From the IMG/VR virus record IMGVR_UViG_3300021964_007119, positions 18,180-82,179 of that record: a DNA stretch of 64,000 nt. The stretch is one strand, 5' to 3'. The stretch comes from a virus. A program made the translations under genes and the position numbers. The notes beneath the pieces are model-generated. The model was given only the letters and a program-made list of their open reading frames with translations, was not told the origin of the DNA and made no database searches. Below, piece after piece: positions 41,901 to 51,407 of this stretch (positions are counted from its first letter, which is position 1; each line of letters starts with the position of its first letter).

Positions 41901-42134
41901 TTTAATTTTTAAGCCTTTTATTTTATCTAAAAACTCTTCTATTGTATAATCTTTAACTTGTTGGTCTATAATACGAACTTCTTCTAATTTTTCTGGATAT
42001 TTTTCTACCAAGTTCATTAGAATTTTAAATCCGTCTTCGGTATGAAATGTGTTGAAACTAATCTCACCCAATGTATTTGTTGAGTTGATTGCATCCTTTT
42101 CGGTATCACCTTTCATTAAAATATAGAAAGTCAT
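41898..42134 (-). CDS. hypothetical protein at cluster edge
   Basis: 78 residues, acidic (EEVRIIDQQVKDYTIEEF). It overlaps the dehydrogenase gene by 4 nt, thus belongs to the glycan operon. Unknown function. Confidence 0.5.
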   Translation of the reverse strand: MTFYILMKGDTEKDAINSTNTLGEISFNTFHTEDGFKILMNLVEKYPEKLEEVRIIDQQVKDYTIEEFLDKIKGLKIK

Positions 42135-43054
42135 TCTGAATCAAATGGTATTTCTAATTGTTCTGACTTTTCCCAAGCAACACCAGTATCATTGTCTTCC
42201 CAATCTTTTTCCGGTCTTACTTCTAAATTGGTATTCCACACACCACTTAAAGTGTGCATATCCAATCCTAATTCATTACCAAATGAAATCATTGCACTAA
42301 TATCTTTTGGAAAACATTTACCACCAAAACCAAACTTTCCATCTGGTCCTGGAACATTCATATGTGAGTGTCCTATTCTTCCGTCTCTTATGAAACCTTC
42401 AACTGCCATATTCCAATCTGCTTCACACAAATCAGAAACTTGTCTCATTTCGTTTAAGAAAGATACTTTAGTTGCAAAGAAACAATTATTCATATATTTT
42501 ATTAGTTCTGCTGTTTGATAATTTGTTTCAATAACTGGGATAGTATCACCAAATCTCCAACGATATAAATCTGCTACTTTATTTGTATTTTCTTTATCAC
42601 CACCCAATATATAACGAGTTTGATTTATAAAATCAAAGTTAGCACTTCGTTCTGTTAAAAACTCTGGATTAAATACCAAGTTTAAGTTTTGATATTTTTG
42701 TTGAAGCTTTTTGGTTGTTCCAGGTGTTATGGTGCTTCTTATCAATACAATGTTATCAACTGCTGGAACTAATTCTAAATGTTCTGGTTCTATTTCAGCA
42801 GTTATTTTAGATATTTCTTGTAATGCATCTTCTACATAACTTAAATTTATACTTCCGTCTGAATTTGATGGTGTTGGTACTGATAAAAATATAAAGTCAG
42901 AATATGCAACTACATCTTCCAATGTGTGCAATGACCTTGATTTGTCTTTATCGTAGATATACATTTCATCTACATCACAACCCGTTTGTGGTGAAAATCC
43001 AAACTCTACCGCTGAACCTACAAATCCTCTACCTACTATACCAATTTTATACAT
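42131..43054 (-). CDS. UDP-glucose/GDP-mannose dehydrogenase-like, C-terminally short
   Basis: 307 residues. NAD-binding GIVGRGFVGSA at 4-14, VPTPSN near 59, RSTITPG near 109, NPEFLTE near 134, and the active Cys in FGFGGKCFPKD near 250. The family is usually 400 or more residues, with a C-terminal sugar-nucleotide domain that is almost absent here. The enzyme would oxidise a nucleotide sugar to a uronate, or be a smaller variant with another substrate. It is in the sugar operon. Confidence 0.75.
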   Translation of the reverse strand: MYKIGIVGRGFVGSAVEFGFSPQTGCDVDEMYIYDKDKSRSLHTLEDVVAYSDFIFLSVPTPSNSDGSINLSYVEDALQEISKITAEIEPEHLELVPAVDNIVLIRSTITPGTTKKLQQKYQNLNLVFNPEFLTERSANFDFINQTRYILGGDKENTNKVADLYRWRFGDTIPVIETNYQTAELIKYMNNCFFATKVSFLNEMRQVSDLCEADWNMAVEGFIRDGRIGHSHMNVPGPDGKFGFGGKCFPKDISAMISFGNELGLDMHTLSGVWNTNLEVRPEKDWEDNDTGVAWEKSEQLEIPFDSE

Positions 43055-43961
43055 CTAATCCCATCTCCTTTTTATATTTTGGAATCCAAGTATCAATATT
43101 TCCTTTTGGTTTCCAACCCAACAATTCTTCTGCTAATGAATTGTCTGCTAATGTTTCTGGTGGTTCAATTACTGGGTCTACATTAACTTTATCTCCACCA
43201 ATCATATCTGCGATGTCATTAATTGAACGATTATCACCATTACCAATATTGATGACTTCACCATTACCAACATTTTCAGATTGAGATGCTAGTATGTTTG
43301 CGTTTACAACATCACCTACATAAGTGAAATCTCGTCTTTGTTCTCCGTCGCCTCTAATTGTCATTGGTTTTCCATTTAATAATTGGTCTACGAATATACC
43401 AATAACCATTGCGTAAGCTCCACCAACATTTTGTCGTTCACCATAGATATTAAAATATCTTAATGATACGGTTTCTAATCCGTATACTTCGGAAAACATT
43501 TTACACATAACTTCACCATAATATTTTTGTGCTCCATACGGGGACAATGGATTTACCGGGTCTGATTCTTTTGATGGTAATTTCTCGGTATTTCCGTAGG
43601 CTGATGATGACGCACTATATACGACTCTCCTCACACCTGCGTCTGAAGCACATTTTAAAACATTTAAAGTTCCGATTGTATTATTAGTTTCATATTCAAC
43701 AGGTTCTTCGATTGAAGGTTGAACTCTCGCTTTAGCGGCTAGTAAAAATACTGAATCCGCTCCCTTCATAACTTCTGTCATATTCTTATCTTGTTTAGGG
43801 TCACTAATATCCATATACTCTAACTGAACTTTTGGATTAATATTCTCTCTCTTACCCGTTGATAAATTATCTATTACTACTACTTCGTGGTTCTGTTCTA
43901 CAAGTTTATCTACGATATTACTACCGATAAAACCTGCACCACCTACTACTACATATTTCAT
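43047..43961 (-). CDS. NAD-dependent sugar epimerase/dehydratase (GalE/WbpP type)
   Basis: 304 residues. The NAD motif GGAGFIGSN at 7-15, SASSSAYG near 115 and YGAQKYYGE near 142 (YxxxK) mark the extended SDR family. RYFNIYG near 167 and RRDFTYVGDV near 210 are typical of UDP-hexose 4-epimerases. It may convert UDP-GlcNAc to UDP-GalNAc, or a uronate. Overlaps by 8 nt with the dehydrogenase gene. Confidence 0.8.
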   Translation of the reverse strand: MKYVVVGGAGFIGSNIVDKLVEQNHEVVVIDNLSTGKRENINPKVQLEYMDISDPKQDKNMTEVMKGADSVFLLAAKARVQPSIEEPVEYETNNTIGTLNVLKCASDAGVRRVVYSASSSAYGNTEKLPSKESDPVNPLSPYGAQKYYGEVMCKMFSEVYGLETVSLRYFNIYGERQNVGGAYAMVIGIFVDQLLNGKPMTIRGDGEQRRDFTYVGDVVNANILASQSENVGNGEVINIGNGDNRSINDIADMIGGDKVNVDPVIEPPETLADNSLAEELLGWKPKGNIDTWIPKYKKEMGLDV

Positions 43962-44632
43962 TGTTTTTTCTCCAATTTACTATCATATTTTTTTGTTTCT
44001 TCCGAATCATTTGTTCTATTGTTGTCGTGGAAACGATAACGATATAATGGCATTCTCAAATGATACATTTTATATTTATCTAAAAATCTTTTATTCAAGT
44101 CGTGTCCTTCTCTCATTTTGAAACTCTCATCATAAAAACCAAGATTTGCAAGTGATTCGTAAGTATACATTATACCACACGCAACAAATTCTTCTTTTGA
44201 ATTGTGTCTAGATAATAATTCGGCCGTGTCATTGACTTTAAAATAATCACACGCTACTGCTTGATAATTACAATCTGTGTTCATTACTCTTGGTCCAGAA
44301 TTTGACTTTAAAAAGGTTGACAAGACATATAAAAAATGACTTGAAACATAATCATCACAATCCACTCTTACAAAATACTTTGACATTGATGTTTTTAAAA
44401 TTTTGTTTAATGATGTTGGTAATCCTAAGTTTTTTTCGTTATTGATTACCCTAATGTTCATATGTTCTTTAAAAATATCAGTAACATCATCTAATGTTTC
44501 ATTTGGGTCATCATTGACTACTACAACTTCATATCTTGATTTTTCTAATGTTTGTGAGTTTAAACTTCTTAAACAGCGGTGTAACCACTCTTTTTGTTTA
44601 TAAACACAAACTGCTACAGTGATTTCATACAT
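43958..44632 (-). CDS. family 2 glycosyltransferase
   Basis: 224 residues. Starts ITVAVCVYKQKEWLHRCLRS, then VVVNDDP near 37 and VRVDCDDYVS near 90, the DxD-like metal site of GT-A enzymes. A short C-terminal part (MREGHDLNKRF) completes it. Probably adds a sugar to the glycan. Overlaps the next gene by 19 nt. Confidence 0.8.
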   Translation of the reverse strand: MYEITVAVCVYKQKEWLHRCLRSLNSQTLEKSRYEVVVVNDDPNETLDDVTDIFKEHMNIRVINNEKNLGLPTSLNKILKTSMSKYFVRVDCDDYVSSHFLYVLSTFLKSNSGPRVMNTDCNYQAVACDYFKVNDTAELLSRHNSKEEFVACGIMYTYESLANLGFYDESFKMREGHDLNKRFLDKYKMYHLRMPLYRYRFHDNNRTNDSEETKKYDSKLEKKQ

Positions 44633-45546
44633 AATTCTAATATACTCCTAAATGCTATTTCTTGACTATCTGTCGTTACACCAGCAACATGCGGTGTTAA
44701 AGTTAAATTTTCATACTTACCACTTTGATACAATTGAAATAATTCTGAGTGGAATGGTGTGTTTTCATTTTGTTCATCTACAATTACATCAGCAGAATAA
44801 TAAATTTCTCTTGACTTTATCAATAAACTTATGTATCTTTCATCAACGACTTCACCTCTTGAAGTATTAATGACCACAAGACCCTTTTTAAAGTCTTTAA
44901 AGGTATCATATGTGATTAAATTTCTACTCGTATCATTTAACCCACAATTAATTGATACAATATCTACATCTTTTAATGATTCAATATTTGGAACTTTATT
45001 TTTTCCTCGTAAAACATTTGGGTCATAGAATTTATAATTCATACCGAAAGTTTCTGCATATTTTGAAACATTTTTACCTATTCTACCATAACCAATAATA
45101 CCAATGGTTTTTCCATATAATTGTTGAGTTCTTAAATTTTCTTCGTTATTTTTTTCTCTCCAATGTTTTGTATTGTTAGTTGCTTCTCTAAACTTTCTCA
45201 TAGCATTCATAATATGTAACCAAGTAAATTCTGATGAAGCTGTTATTTTATCTAATGATTTTCTATCATCTAATAATGAATAAAATTGTATTCCTCTTTT
45301 CTTTAAATAATCTAAATCAATGTGTGTATTACCGGTTGAAGGTGTTGCTACTATTTTTAAGTCTTTACACCACTCGTTATTAAGTGAACTTTTATCATAT
45401 TTAAAATCACTACCAGGATTAGTTATTAATATTTCTGGATAAATACTTTCTTCTAATCCTAAATCAAATAATAAATCATCTTTAATATTAATAAAATCTG
45501 TTGGACAATCTATTTGTATTTTAGTTCGTTCTTTTTTCCAACTCAT
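44614..45546 (-). CDS. D-isomer 2-hydroxyacid dehydrogenase
   Basis: 310 residues. GKTIGIIGYGRIGKNVSKYA near 140-160 is the NAD loop; INTSRGEVVDE near 228 and LTPHVAGVT near 285 (catalytic His) complete the family signature. It would reduce or oxidise a 2-keto acid, for example in side-chain or glycerate-linked sugar synthesis. In the operon it lies next to NeuA-like enzyme. Confidence 0.85.
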   Translation of the reverse strand: MSWKKERTKIQIDCPTDFINIKDDLLFDLGLEESIYPEILITNPGSDFKYDKSSLNNEWCKDLKIVATPSTGNTHIDLDYLKKRGIQFYSLLDDRKSLDKITASSEFTWLHIMNAMRKFREATNNTKHWREKNNEENLRTQQLYGKTIGIIGYGRIGKNVSKYAETFGMNYKFYDPNVLRGKNKVPNIESLKDVDIVSINCGLNDTSRNLITYDTFKDFKKGLVVINTSRGEVVDERYISLLIKSREIYYSADVIVDEQNENTPFHSELFQLYQSGKYENLTLTPHVAGVTTDSQEIAFRSILELCMKSL

Positions 45547-46280
45547 TAACTTCTCTCTATTGCTTCTTTTATGTTTAACATTACTTCTGCTATTCTTAAA
45601 TCTATTTCACTATCTATGTTGATTGAATATTTATCTTCCATTACATAAGGTCTTGAAATTTTTCCGTGTCTTGTTTTTTCGTTCATTAGTGTATCTCTTT
45701 TCATTGAATAGATACCACCATTTCTAATATAACACGGCTCTAAATCTTGTCTTCTACCAGCATCTCCCTCTGGATATTCTGAACAAAAGTCTTCAATCAA
45801 ATCATCATCAGTAATTCTTTTCATTCTAACGGGGTGTTTGTCGGTCATTTGTGTGACTGAAATAACACTATCTGCATCTGTTGTGATTAATTTATTTACA
45901 GCTTCTCGAATGTGGTCTTCGTTTCTTAATGGACACACTACTGGAAGTTCTACTACATAATCATATGTAATTCCTTTTAACTTTTCAATCTCACCAACCG
46001 CCCAATGTAAAGAATCAACTGATAAAACTTCATCTCCTGATAATTCTTCTGGTCTTTTTATTGTATTGACTTCTTCTTGTCTTCCAACTTCTAGTATTTC
46101 ATCTGAATCAGAACTAACCCAAATACTATCAAATACATTACTTTTTTTAGCAGATTCGATAGTCCAAGTCATTAATGGTTTTCCATTAACTTTTCTAATG
46201 TTCTTTCTTGGAACACCTTTTGAACCACCACGAACTTGCAATACACACAAAATTTTATTCTTCTGATAAGTATGATTCAC
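45546..46280 (-). CDS. CMP-nonulosonate cytidylyltransferase (NeuA-like)
   Basis: 244 residues, from a GTG start. The motif VRGGSKGVPRKNIRKVNGKP near 16-35 is the CTP site; DEILEVG, RPEELSGD near 69-80 and INIDSEIDLRIAE near 223-235 (metal Asp) agree with CMP-sialic acid synthases. The reaction is CTP + nonulosonic acid to CMP-sugar. The NeuB-like gene adjacent makes the acid. Overlap 26 nt. Confidence 0.85.
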   Translation of the reverse strand: MNHTYQKNKILCVLQVRGGSKGVPRKNIRKVNGKPLMTWTIESAKKSNVFDSIWVSSDSDEILEVGRQEEVNTIKRPEELSGDEVLSVDSLHWAVGEIEKLKGITYDYVVELPVVCPLRNEDHIREAVNKLITTDADSVISVTQMTDKHPVRMKRITDDDLIEDFCSEYPEGDAGRRQDLEPCYIRNGGIYSMKRDTLMNEKTRHGKISRPYVMEDKYSINIDSEIDLRIAEVMLNIKEAIERS

Positions 46281-47211
46281 TCATTTTCTCCTTTAATTGT
46301 TCTTCGGTAAGAGGCTTTTGTTCAACTTTCATATCCCAACGACCTGTATAATTTTCTCTTGTTTCGGCTTCTATATCTTGATAATCTCTACCTAAAAATT
46401 GACTTGTTTCTTCTCTTAATTTAATGTAGTTATTTAATTCCAACATTTCATCAGGAAGTATTGAGAATTTATTATCTCTACCAGGTAAACTTTTATCTAT
46501 TGTGAAATGTTTTTCAATCCAATCAACACCATATTCTAATGATTGTTTTGCAACTTCAATACCTTCACAATGGTCTGAATAACCTATTTCAAATTTTTCT
46601 AATCCAGGTGTTTGTTCACACAATTCTCTTAACAAATTAATTTTTGGTAAGTTTGCTCTACTTGGTTCACAAGGATAAGACGAAACACAATGCATCAAAA
46701 TAAGTTTTTTATTATATCCACCTACTGATGTAGGGAAATATTTACAAGTGTTTTCTATGTTTTCTCTTATTTCTGAAAACTTTGAAGTTCCGGTTGACAT
46801 AAAAACATTATCAAATACTGAAAAAGTATATTTTAATAAATCTTTATTTCTTGACTCCATACTTGGAATTTTAACGCTTCTATGTTGAAAAGAATTGTGT
46901 CTTCTGTCCGACATCATTAACATTCTCATTCCTTGTTGACTAAAACCTGTGCATAAAAACTTTATACCTACATCTCTACAAATATCTCTTATTTCACTTA
47001 AACTTGTTGGATAACCATTTGCCATTGAAGCCTTTTCATAAATTTCCCTACGACCATCAGTATCCCAAGGCCCAGGTTTTAAATATTTAGGGTCAAAGTA
47101 TTGGAACTTTGCGAATTCAGCACCACTATCTTTAGCGGCTTGAACCATTTCTTTACATAATCCTGCATCATCTATGTAATTAAATCCTATTTCAGCTATT
47201 AATTTCGTCAT
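46255..47211 (-). CDS. N-acetylneuraminate synthase family (NeuB-like), no SAF domain
   Basis: 318 residues from the ATG at 47211 (GAGGAG site). LIAEIGFNYID at the N-terminus, AKFQYFDP near 36, GIKFLCTGFSQQGM near 77-90, MSTGTSKFSEI near 138 and IGYSDHCEGIEVAKQS near 214, EKHFTIDKSLPGRDNKFS near 240, all match the TIM-barrel condensing enzyme that joins PEP to a 6-carbon sugar. The C-terminal antifreeze-like (SAF) domain is not seen; the chain ends with a short helical tail. Overlaps the deacetylase gene. Confidence 0.82.
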   Translation of the reverse strand: MTKLIAEIGFNYIDDAGLCKEMVQAAKDSGAEFAKFQYFDPKYLKPGPWDTDGRREIYEKASMANGYPTSLSEIRDICRDVGIKFLCTGFSQQGMRMLMMSDRRHNSFQHRSVKIPSMESRNKDLLKYTFSVFDNVFMSTGTSKFSEIRENIENTCKYFPTSVGGYNKKLILMHCVSSYPCEPSRANLPKINLLRELCEQTPGLEKFEIGYSDHCEGIEVAKQSLEYGVDWIEKHFTIDKSLPGRDNKFSILPDEMLELNNYIKLREETSQFLGRDYQDIEAETRENYTGRWDMKVEQKPLTEEQLKEKMSESYLSEE

Positions 47212-48145
47212 AATACTCCTCAAATGGAAATGGAATTTCATTAAATCCAACCATTATTCTTTTTAAATTAAAGTTATCTAATTTAGCATCGTTATCACCA
47301 GGCATTGCTGATGGACATATTGCTATGTTTGAATCTTTTAAAAACTGAATTACTTTTTCATTGTAATGTTTTTTCTGTCCTTCTGGATAACTAAACAAAC
47401 TTATTTTTCTATCTAGTTTTTCTTCTAATATTTCTAAACAAGTTGTTATTTCAGTTGCTAATTCTGCGGTTGATAAATAAGACATTATTTCGTGATTGTG
47501 TGTATGTCCGCCAATATCAAACAATAGATTTTCATCAATTTCTTTTATTTGTTCCCAAGAAAGATTTTGTATATCTGGATAATAATAATCCATATCAATA
47601 CCAACAGCTTGAAACTCTTTTTTAAATCCTTGTATAAATTCATCTCTTTTTTTCGGACTACAATTTTTTAAATATCCTTTTACATCTTCTACAAAATTTA
47701 TCTTACCTTCATCAGTTTTTAAATTGTATTCTTTACCATATACATCTAATTTTGTTTTTTCTTCATTGGAATAGTTTACAAAGTAATCAACGATATCAGT
47801 CCAATAAAATCTATTCGTTGGAAATGGTCTACCAACTCCTTTTAAATCATCAACAAATCCTGTTGAAATAAAAAATGTTGCTGGTAAATTATATTTTTTT
47901 AATATTGGAACTGCATTGTGATATAGATTTTCATACGAGTCATCAAAGGTAATTGCTACATCATCTTTTGGTCTGTATTGAATCCAATCAGTTAGTTTGA
48001 CTACTCTTTTGTTTTCACTTAACCACCTCATTTGTCTTTCAAATTCAAACAAATCAATATGTTTTCCATTGTAGTTTAGAAAAGTTCCATCTCTTGGCTC
48101 TTTTTTCCAATCTGTTACTCCGTGATATAATAATATTTTACTCAT
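47192..48145 (-). CDS. polysaccharide deacetylase (NodB-type)
   Basis: 317 residues. TFDDSYENL near 69 (metal Asp), PATFFIS near 89, and GGHTHNHEIM near 195 (His pair) mark the carbohydrate esterase 4 fold. It would remove acetyl groups from N-acetyl sugars in glycan or host cell-wall. No signal peptide, so acts inside the cell on a precursor. Overlaps neighbours. Confidence 0.8.
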   Translation of the reverse strand: MSKILLYHGVTDWKKEPRDGTFLNYNGKHIDLFEFERQMRWLSENKRVVKLTDWIQYRPKDDVAITFDDSYENLYHNAVPILKKYNLPATFFISTGFVDDLKGVGRPFPTNRFYWTDIVDYFVNYSNEEKTKLDVYGKEYNLKTDEGKINFVEDVKGYLKNCSPKKRDEFIQGFKKEFQAVGIDMDYYYPDIQNLSWEQIKEIDENLLFDIGGHTHNHEIMSYLSTAELATEITTCLEILEEKLDRKISLFSYPEGQKKHYNEKVIQFLKDSNIAICPSAMPGDNDAKLDNFNLKRIMVGFNEIPFPFEEYYDEINS

Positions 48146-48872
48146 TGTATAATTTATAATCGTTAATGTATTTAATAAAGATATCCTCTGTTAAATGTTT
48201 TTCTTCTAATGACATTGCTGTGTAGTATTCTCCAAATTCTGTTTGTCTTTCCCCTTTAATCTTACCATCTTTTTGTTTAAATTTTTCCAAAACTTCCAAC
48301 ATCATATTTGTTGCTAATATTGTGGTGTGGTATTTTAAATGATATATTTCATCAACTTTTGTTAGTGAAACTTTTCCTGTTGAAAGAACATCACCGGTGT
48401 CTAAATCCTCATCAACATAATGTATTGCTACCCCAATGTTATCAAAGTCTTCGTTCTTAATAGCCCACAAATCAGAGTCTAATCCTCTATACTTATCAAT
48501 CTGTCCTCTATGAACATTAATTGTTCCCCACTTAGAAGCATTAAAAATATAAGGTTTTACTATACCAGTTCCAAAAGTAATAATTAAATCTGGATTCATT
48601 GACTCAATATATTTTTGTAGGTTTTTATTGTTTACTGAATAAACCTCTACAATTTTCTTTTTTAACTCGTCTGATAAATCATTAGGTGTCCCATCTTCAA
48701 AAAACTTGTCTTCATATTTGTTTTCTAAATTACTATAAAATGGACCTGTTGGATAATCTTTTTTCAAAACTTTGCGTTCATAGATTATACCACAAATGTT
48801 GTGTAGTTCAGCTATCTTATTTATGAAATAAGTGTGATGTTTAGTCGGTGTTGATAGAATCAGAATTTTCAT
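48138..48872 (-). CDS. sugar N-formyltransferase-like (10-formyl-THF type)
   Basis: 244 residues. IITFGTGIVKP near 100 and INVHRGQIDKYRGLDS near 119-135 are the folate site (N-x-H), and the DEDLDTGDVLSTG block near 155-167 holds the catalytic Asp. Such enzymes add formyl groups to 4-amino sugars on dTDP or GDP. It would follow the aminotransferase at 50.2 kb. Preceded by an AT-rich motif and a 35-nt gap, so may begin a transcription unit. Confidence 0.78.
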   Translation of the reverse strand: MKILILSTPTKHHTYFINKIAELHNICGIIYERKVLKKDYPTGPFYSNLENKYEDKFFEDGTPNDLSDELKKKIVEVYSVNNKNLQKYIESMNPDLIITFGTGIVKPYIFNASKWGTINVHRGQIDKYRGLDSDLWAIKNEDFDNIGVAIHYVDEDLDTGDVLSTGKVSLTKVDEIYHLKYHTTILATNMMLEVLEKFKQKDGKIKGERQTEFGEYYTAMSLEEKHLTEDIFIKYINDYKLYNE

Positions 48873-48880
48873 TATAACCT

Positions 48881-48900
48881 TTGGTAATAAGTATCATTTA
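48881..48900 (-). promoter_or_regulatory. AT-rich late-type promoter motif inside the glycan cluster
   Basis: TAAATGATACTTATTACCAA on the coding strand, 8 nt before the 48872 start. One base differs from the consensus core. Confidence 0.4.
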
Positions 48901-48907
48901 ATTGCCC

Positions 48908-50185
48908 CTAATTAAACTTTTTTTTTATTTCGTGTAAGTTTTTTAACGAAGTAATGTTTAAATGAAATATTGAATAAGCCATCTCACCCAATTCTCCACT
49001 ATCAGTTAATATGTCTCCAAGATTAAGTAAAAAATTATACAACTCATTTGTTAATTCAGAACCATCAAATCGAACTACAACTCCATTGTTAATTTCATCA
49101 TCATAATGACCGACTCTTTCTTTCAAAGGTCTTGTTGTATTTTTTTGTTCTCTATGAATATACAAATCTAATTCTCGTTGATTACAATCTGTATAGATAT
49201 TTGAACACCAAGGCTCTAATTGATATAACATTGCTAAATCACAATTTTTAATCTTGAAAGCTATATCATACTTTGGTTGTATAATTGGATACATAAGTGC
49301 ATCGTGTTTAACTACACTACCCCATTTTCTAATAAATTCTCTTGTTGAATTATTCATTAGATTCTGCCATTCTGCTGATTTTTGTGAATGGTCTTTGGTT
49401 AATTTTCCGTGTTGAAATTGTCCACCTCTTGCTGTTAAATGATAAACAAATGAATTCCAAGATTGAATTAATTCCATACCACCCAATACCATACGATTAA
49501 ACAAATCAGAATCTTCTCTTGCTGATTTAAAACGATAATCGTGTCCACCAATTATTTCTAAATCTTTTTTGTGAATTAGCCAAGGAGCGAAACAACCCTC
49601 AGTTGTCTTTTCCCCATATTGTTCTTTACATTTTTCAACATATTCATCAAATCCTTTTTCATCAAAACCTTCTTCAACATCTTGTTCAGGCCACATACCA
49701 AAGTTTTCAACTATTTTTTCTGGACCTTCGGGGTGTAGTGGTGGTTCTATTCTTGTTGAACAAACTACTACTCCTCGTTTCCAATGTTTAAACGCGTGAT
49801 AGTCAGCATCTTTACCTAACATCATATCGGCGTGAAATATCATACCAATATCTGTTGGTGCATTATAAATAAGATAATCATACGCCTCTCCAATACCATA
49901 CAAACCATCTCTTTCGTTTAACTTGACGATTGTGTTTTCGTCTTTGTTTTCCATTAACCACTCGTAACATTTATCTTCATTAGAATCAACCAAAATATGT
50001 ATGTAGTGGTCTTTTCTAAATGCATTCTTTCTAATACTTTCTATGGCTACTTTTACATATCTCAAATTATTTTTACTTGGAATACAAAAAGTTATTCTTG
50101 GCATATATCTTTCTTTTTTCAAATGATGTGGTGGATTACCAAATTGGTGTTTTACTTTTCGTTTGTGTTGTTTACTTTTTGCCAT
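48908..50185 (-). CDS. family 2 glycosyltransferase with basic N-terminus
   Basis: 425 residues. The first 25 residues are basic (SKQHKRKVKHQ). The GT-A domain starts at MPRITFCIPSKNNLRYVKVAI, with LVDSNED near 65 and HADMM near 118 (DxD-like). The end about 300-425 is another domain. A lone large transferase, possibly attaching a sugar to a protein. Overlaps the aminotransferase by 14 nt. Confidence 0.75.
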   Translation of the reverse strand: MAKSKQHKRKVKHQFGNPPHHLKKERYMPRITFCIPSKNNLRYVKVAIESIRKNAFRKDHYIHILVDSNEDKCYEWLMENKDENTIVKLNERDGLYGIGEAYDYLIYNAPTDIGMIFHADMMLGKDADYHAFKHWKRGVVVCSTRIEPPLHPEGPEKIVENFGMWPEQDVEEGFDEKGFDEYVEKCKEQYGEKTTEGCFAPWLIHKKDLEIIGGHDYRFKSAREDSDLFNRMVLGGMELIQSWNSFVYHLTARGGQFQHGKLTKDHSQKSAEWQNLMNNSTREFIRKWGSVVKHDALMYPIIQPKYDIAFKIKNCDLAMLYQLEPWCSNIYTDCNQRELDLYIHREQKNTTRPLKERVGHYDDEINNGVVVRFDGSELTNELYNFLLNLGDILTDSGELGEMAYSIFHLNITSLKNLHEIKKKFN

Positions 50186-51407
50186 TGTCTGCTCTTCCCA
50201 ATAACCCTTTTGTTATTGATTTGTCTTTATCATATTCTGGAAGTATATCTGCTATTTCAGTTACTACTCTTCTTACATCTTCTTTTGACATATGTAAATG
50301 TAATGGTAATGATATTAGTTCTGAACTAATTTCGTGAGCGTTTTTACAAGTTCCGTGTGCGTAATTATACATTGGATATTGTGTGTTGTCTAAGTAATGA
50401 ACACCACAATAGATATCTCTTTTTGATAATTCTTCCATTACAAAATCTCTCAACCCTTTTTTAATTCTGATTGGATACAAATGTCTTGAATGAGTTCCCT
50501 CAACCAATGTATTTTTTACCGATTGGATTGATTCTAAATTAAGTATATTAAAATAATAATCATAAGTTTCAGAAAGTAAATTTCGGTATTGGTTATCTTC
50601 ATTTAAATATTTTAGTTGAACTAATCCAATAGCTCCCATAAGTGCATTTCCGTGATACTTATATCCAACATTTGGCACATCATACTTCCAATTATAAGTT
50701 CCTTTGTTGTATCTATCGTATGTAGATTTATCAATACCCAACCAAGATAATTGTCTCGCGAGTTTGTCATCTTCTTCGTCTTTGAAACAAACCATACCAC
50801 TATCTGCTGTTGGTAAGTTCTTTACCGCTTGAAAACTAAATACCGAAACATCAGCATCCCAACCAACTTGTGATTGTGTCATCGCTTGATATTGTGGATA
50901 AACTCTCATTGTTTGTGTTCCTGCTAAATGAGCCGCGTCTAAAATCAATGGTATATTTTGTAAATTACAAATCTCTCTAATCTTATCATATTGTCCAATA
51001 TTACCACCAATCCCAACAAACATTACTGCTCTTGTTTTGTCTGTGATATTACTCAGAACTGAATCTGGGTCTAAACACAAGCTATCATCAACATCAGCGA
51101 ATACTGGTTTTAAGTTTTCATACATAATGGCGTGATTGGTAGAAACAAATGTTAATGGTGTTGTGATAATTTCATCTCCGTCTTCCCAACCATATTTTTC
51201 TTTAAACACTTTAAGTGCTAAATGTAATCCTGCTGTTGCTGATTGTAGAAAATGAGCGTGTTCAAGGTCTGCATAGGTTTTCCACTTTTCTTCAAACTCA
51301 ATAGCTTTTCCACCCATACCAGTCCAACTCGTATCTAAACACTCTTGAATTTCTTTTAGAATTTCTTCTGTTCTGTATTTTGGTTTTAAAACTTGTATCT
51401 TATCCAT
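50172..51407 (-). CDS. DegT/DnrJ-type sugar aminotransferase
   Basis: 411 residues. SATAGLHLAL near 56-65 is the PLP phosphate site, ILDAAH near 155 includes the pyridine-N Asp, and SFQAVKNL near 191 contains the Schiff-base Lys. It converts a keto-sugar nucleotide to a 4-amino sugar. With GMD at 53.2 kb it could make GDP-perosamine; with RmlA/B, a dTDP amino sugar. Overlaps GroES by one base. Confidence 0.88.
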   Translation of the reverse strand: MDKIQVLKPKYRTEEILKEIQECLDTSWTGMGGKAIEFEEKWKTYADLEHAHFLQSATAGLHLALKVFKEKYGWEDGDEIITTPLTFVSTNHAIMYENLKPVFADVDDSLCLDPDSVLSNITDKTRAVMFVGIGGNIGQYDKIREICNLQNIPLILDAAHLAGTQTMRVYPQYQAMTQSQVGWDADVSVFSFQAVKNLPTADSGMVCFKDEEDDKLARQLSWLGIDKSTYDRYNKGTYNWKYDVPNVGYKYHGNALMGAIGLVQLKYLNEDNQYRNLLSETYDYYFNILNLESIQSVKNTLVEGTHSRHLYPIRIKKGLRDFVMEELSKRDIYCGVHYLDNTQYPMYNYAHGTCKNAHEISSELISLPLHLHMSKEDVRRVVTEIADILPEYDKDKSITKGLLGRADNGKK

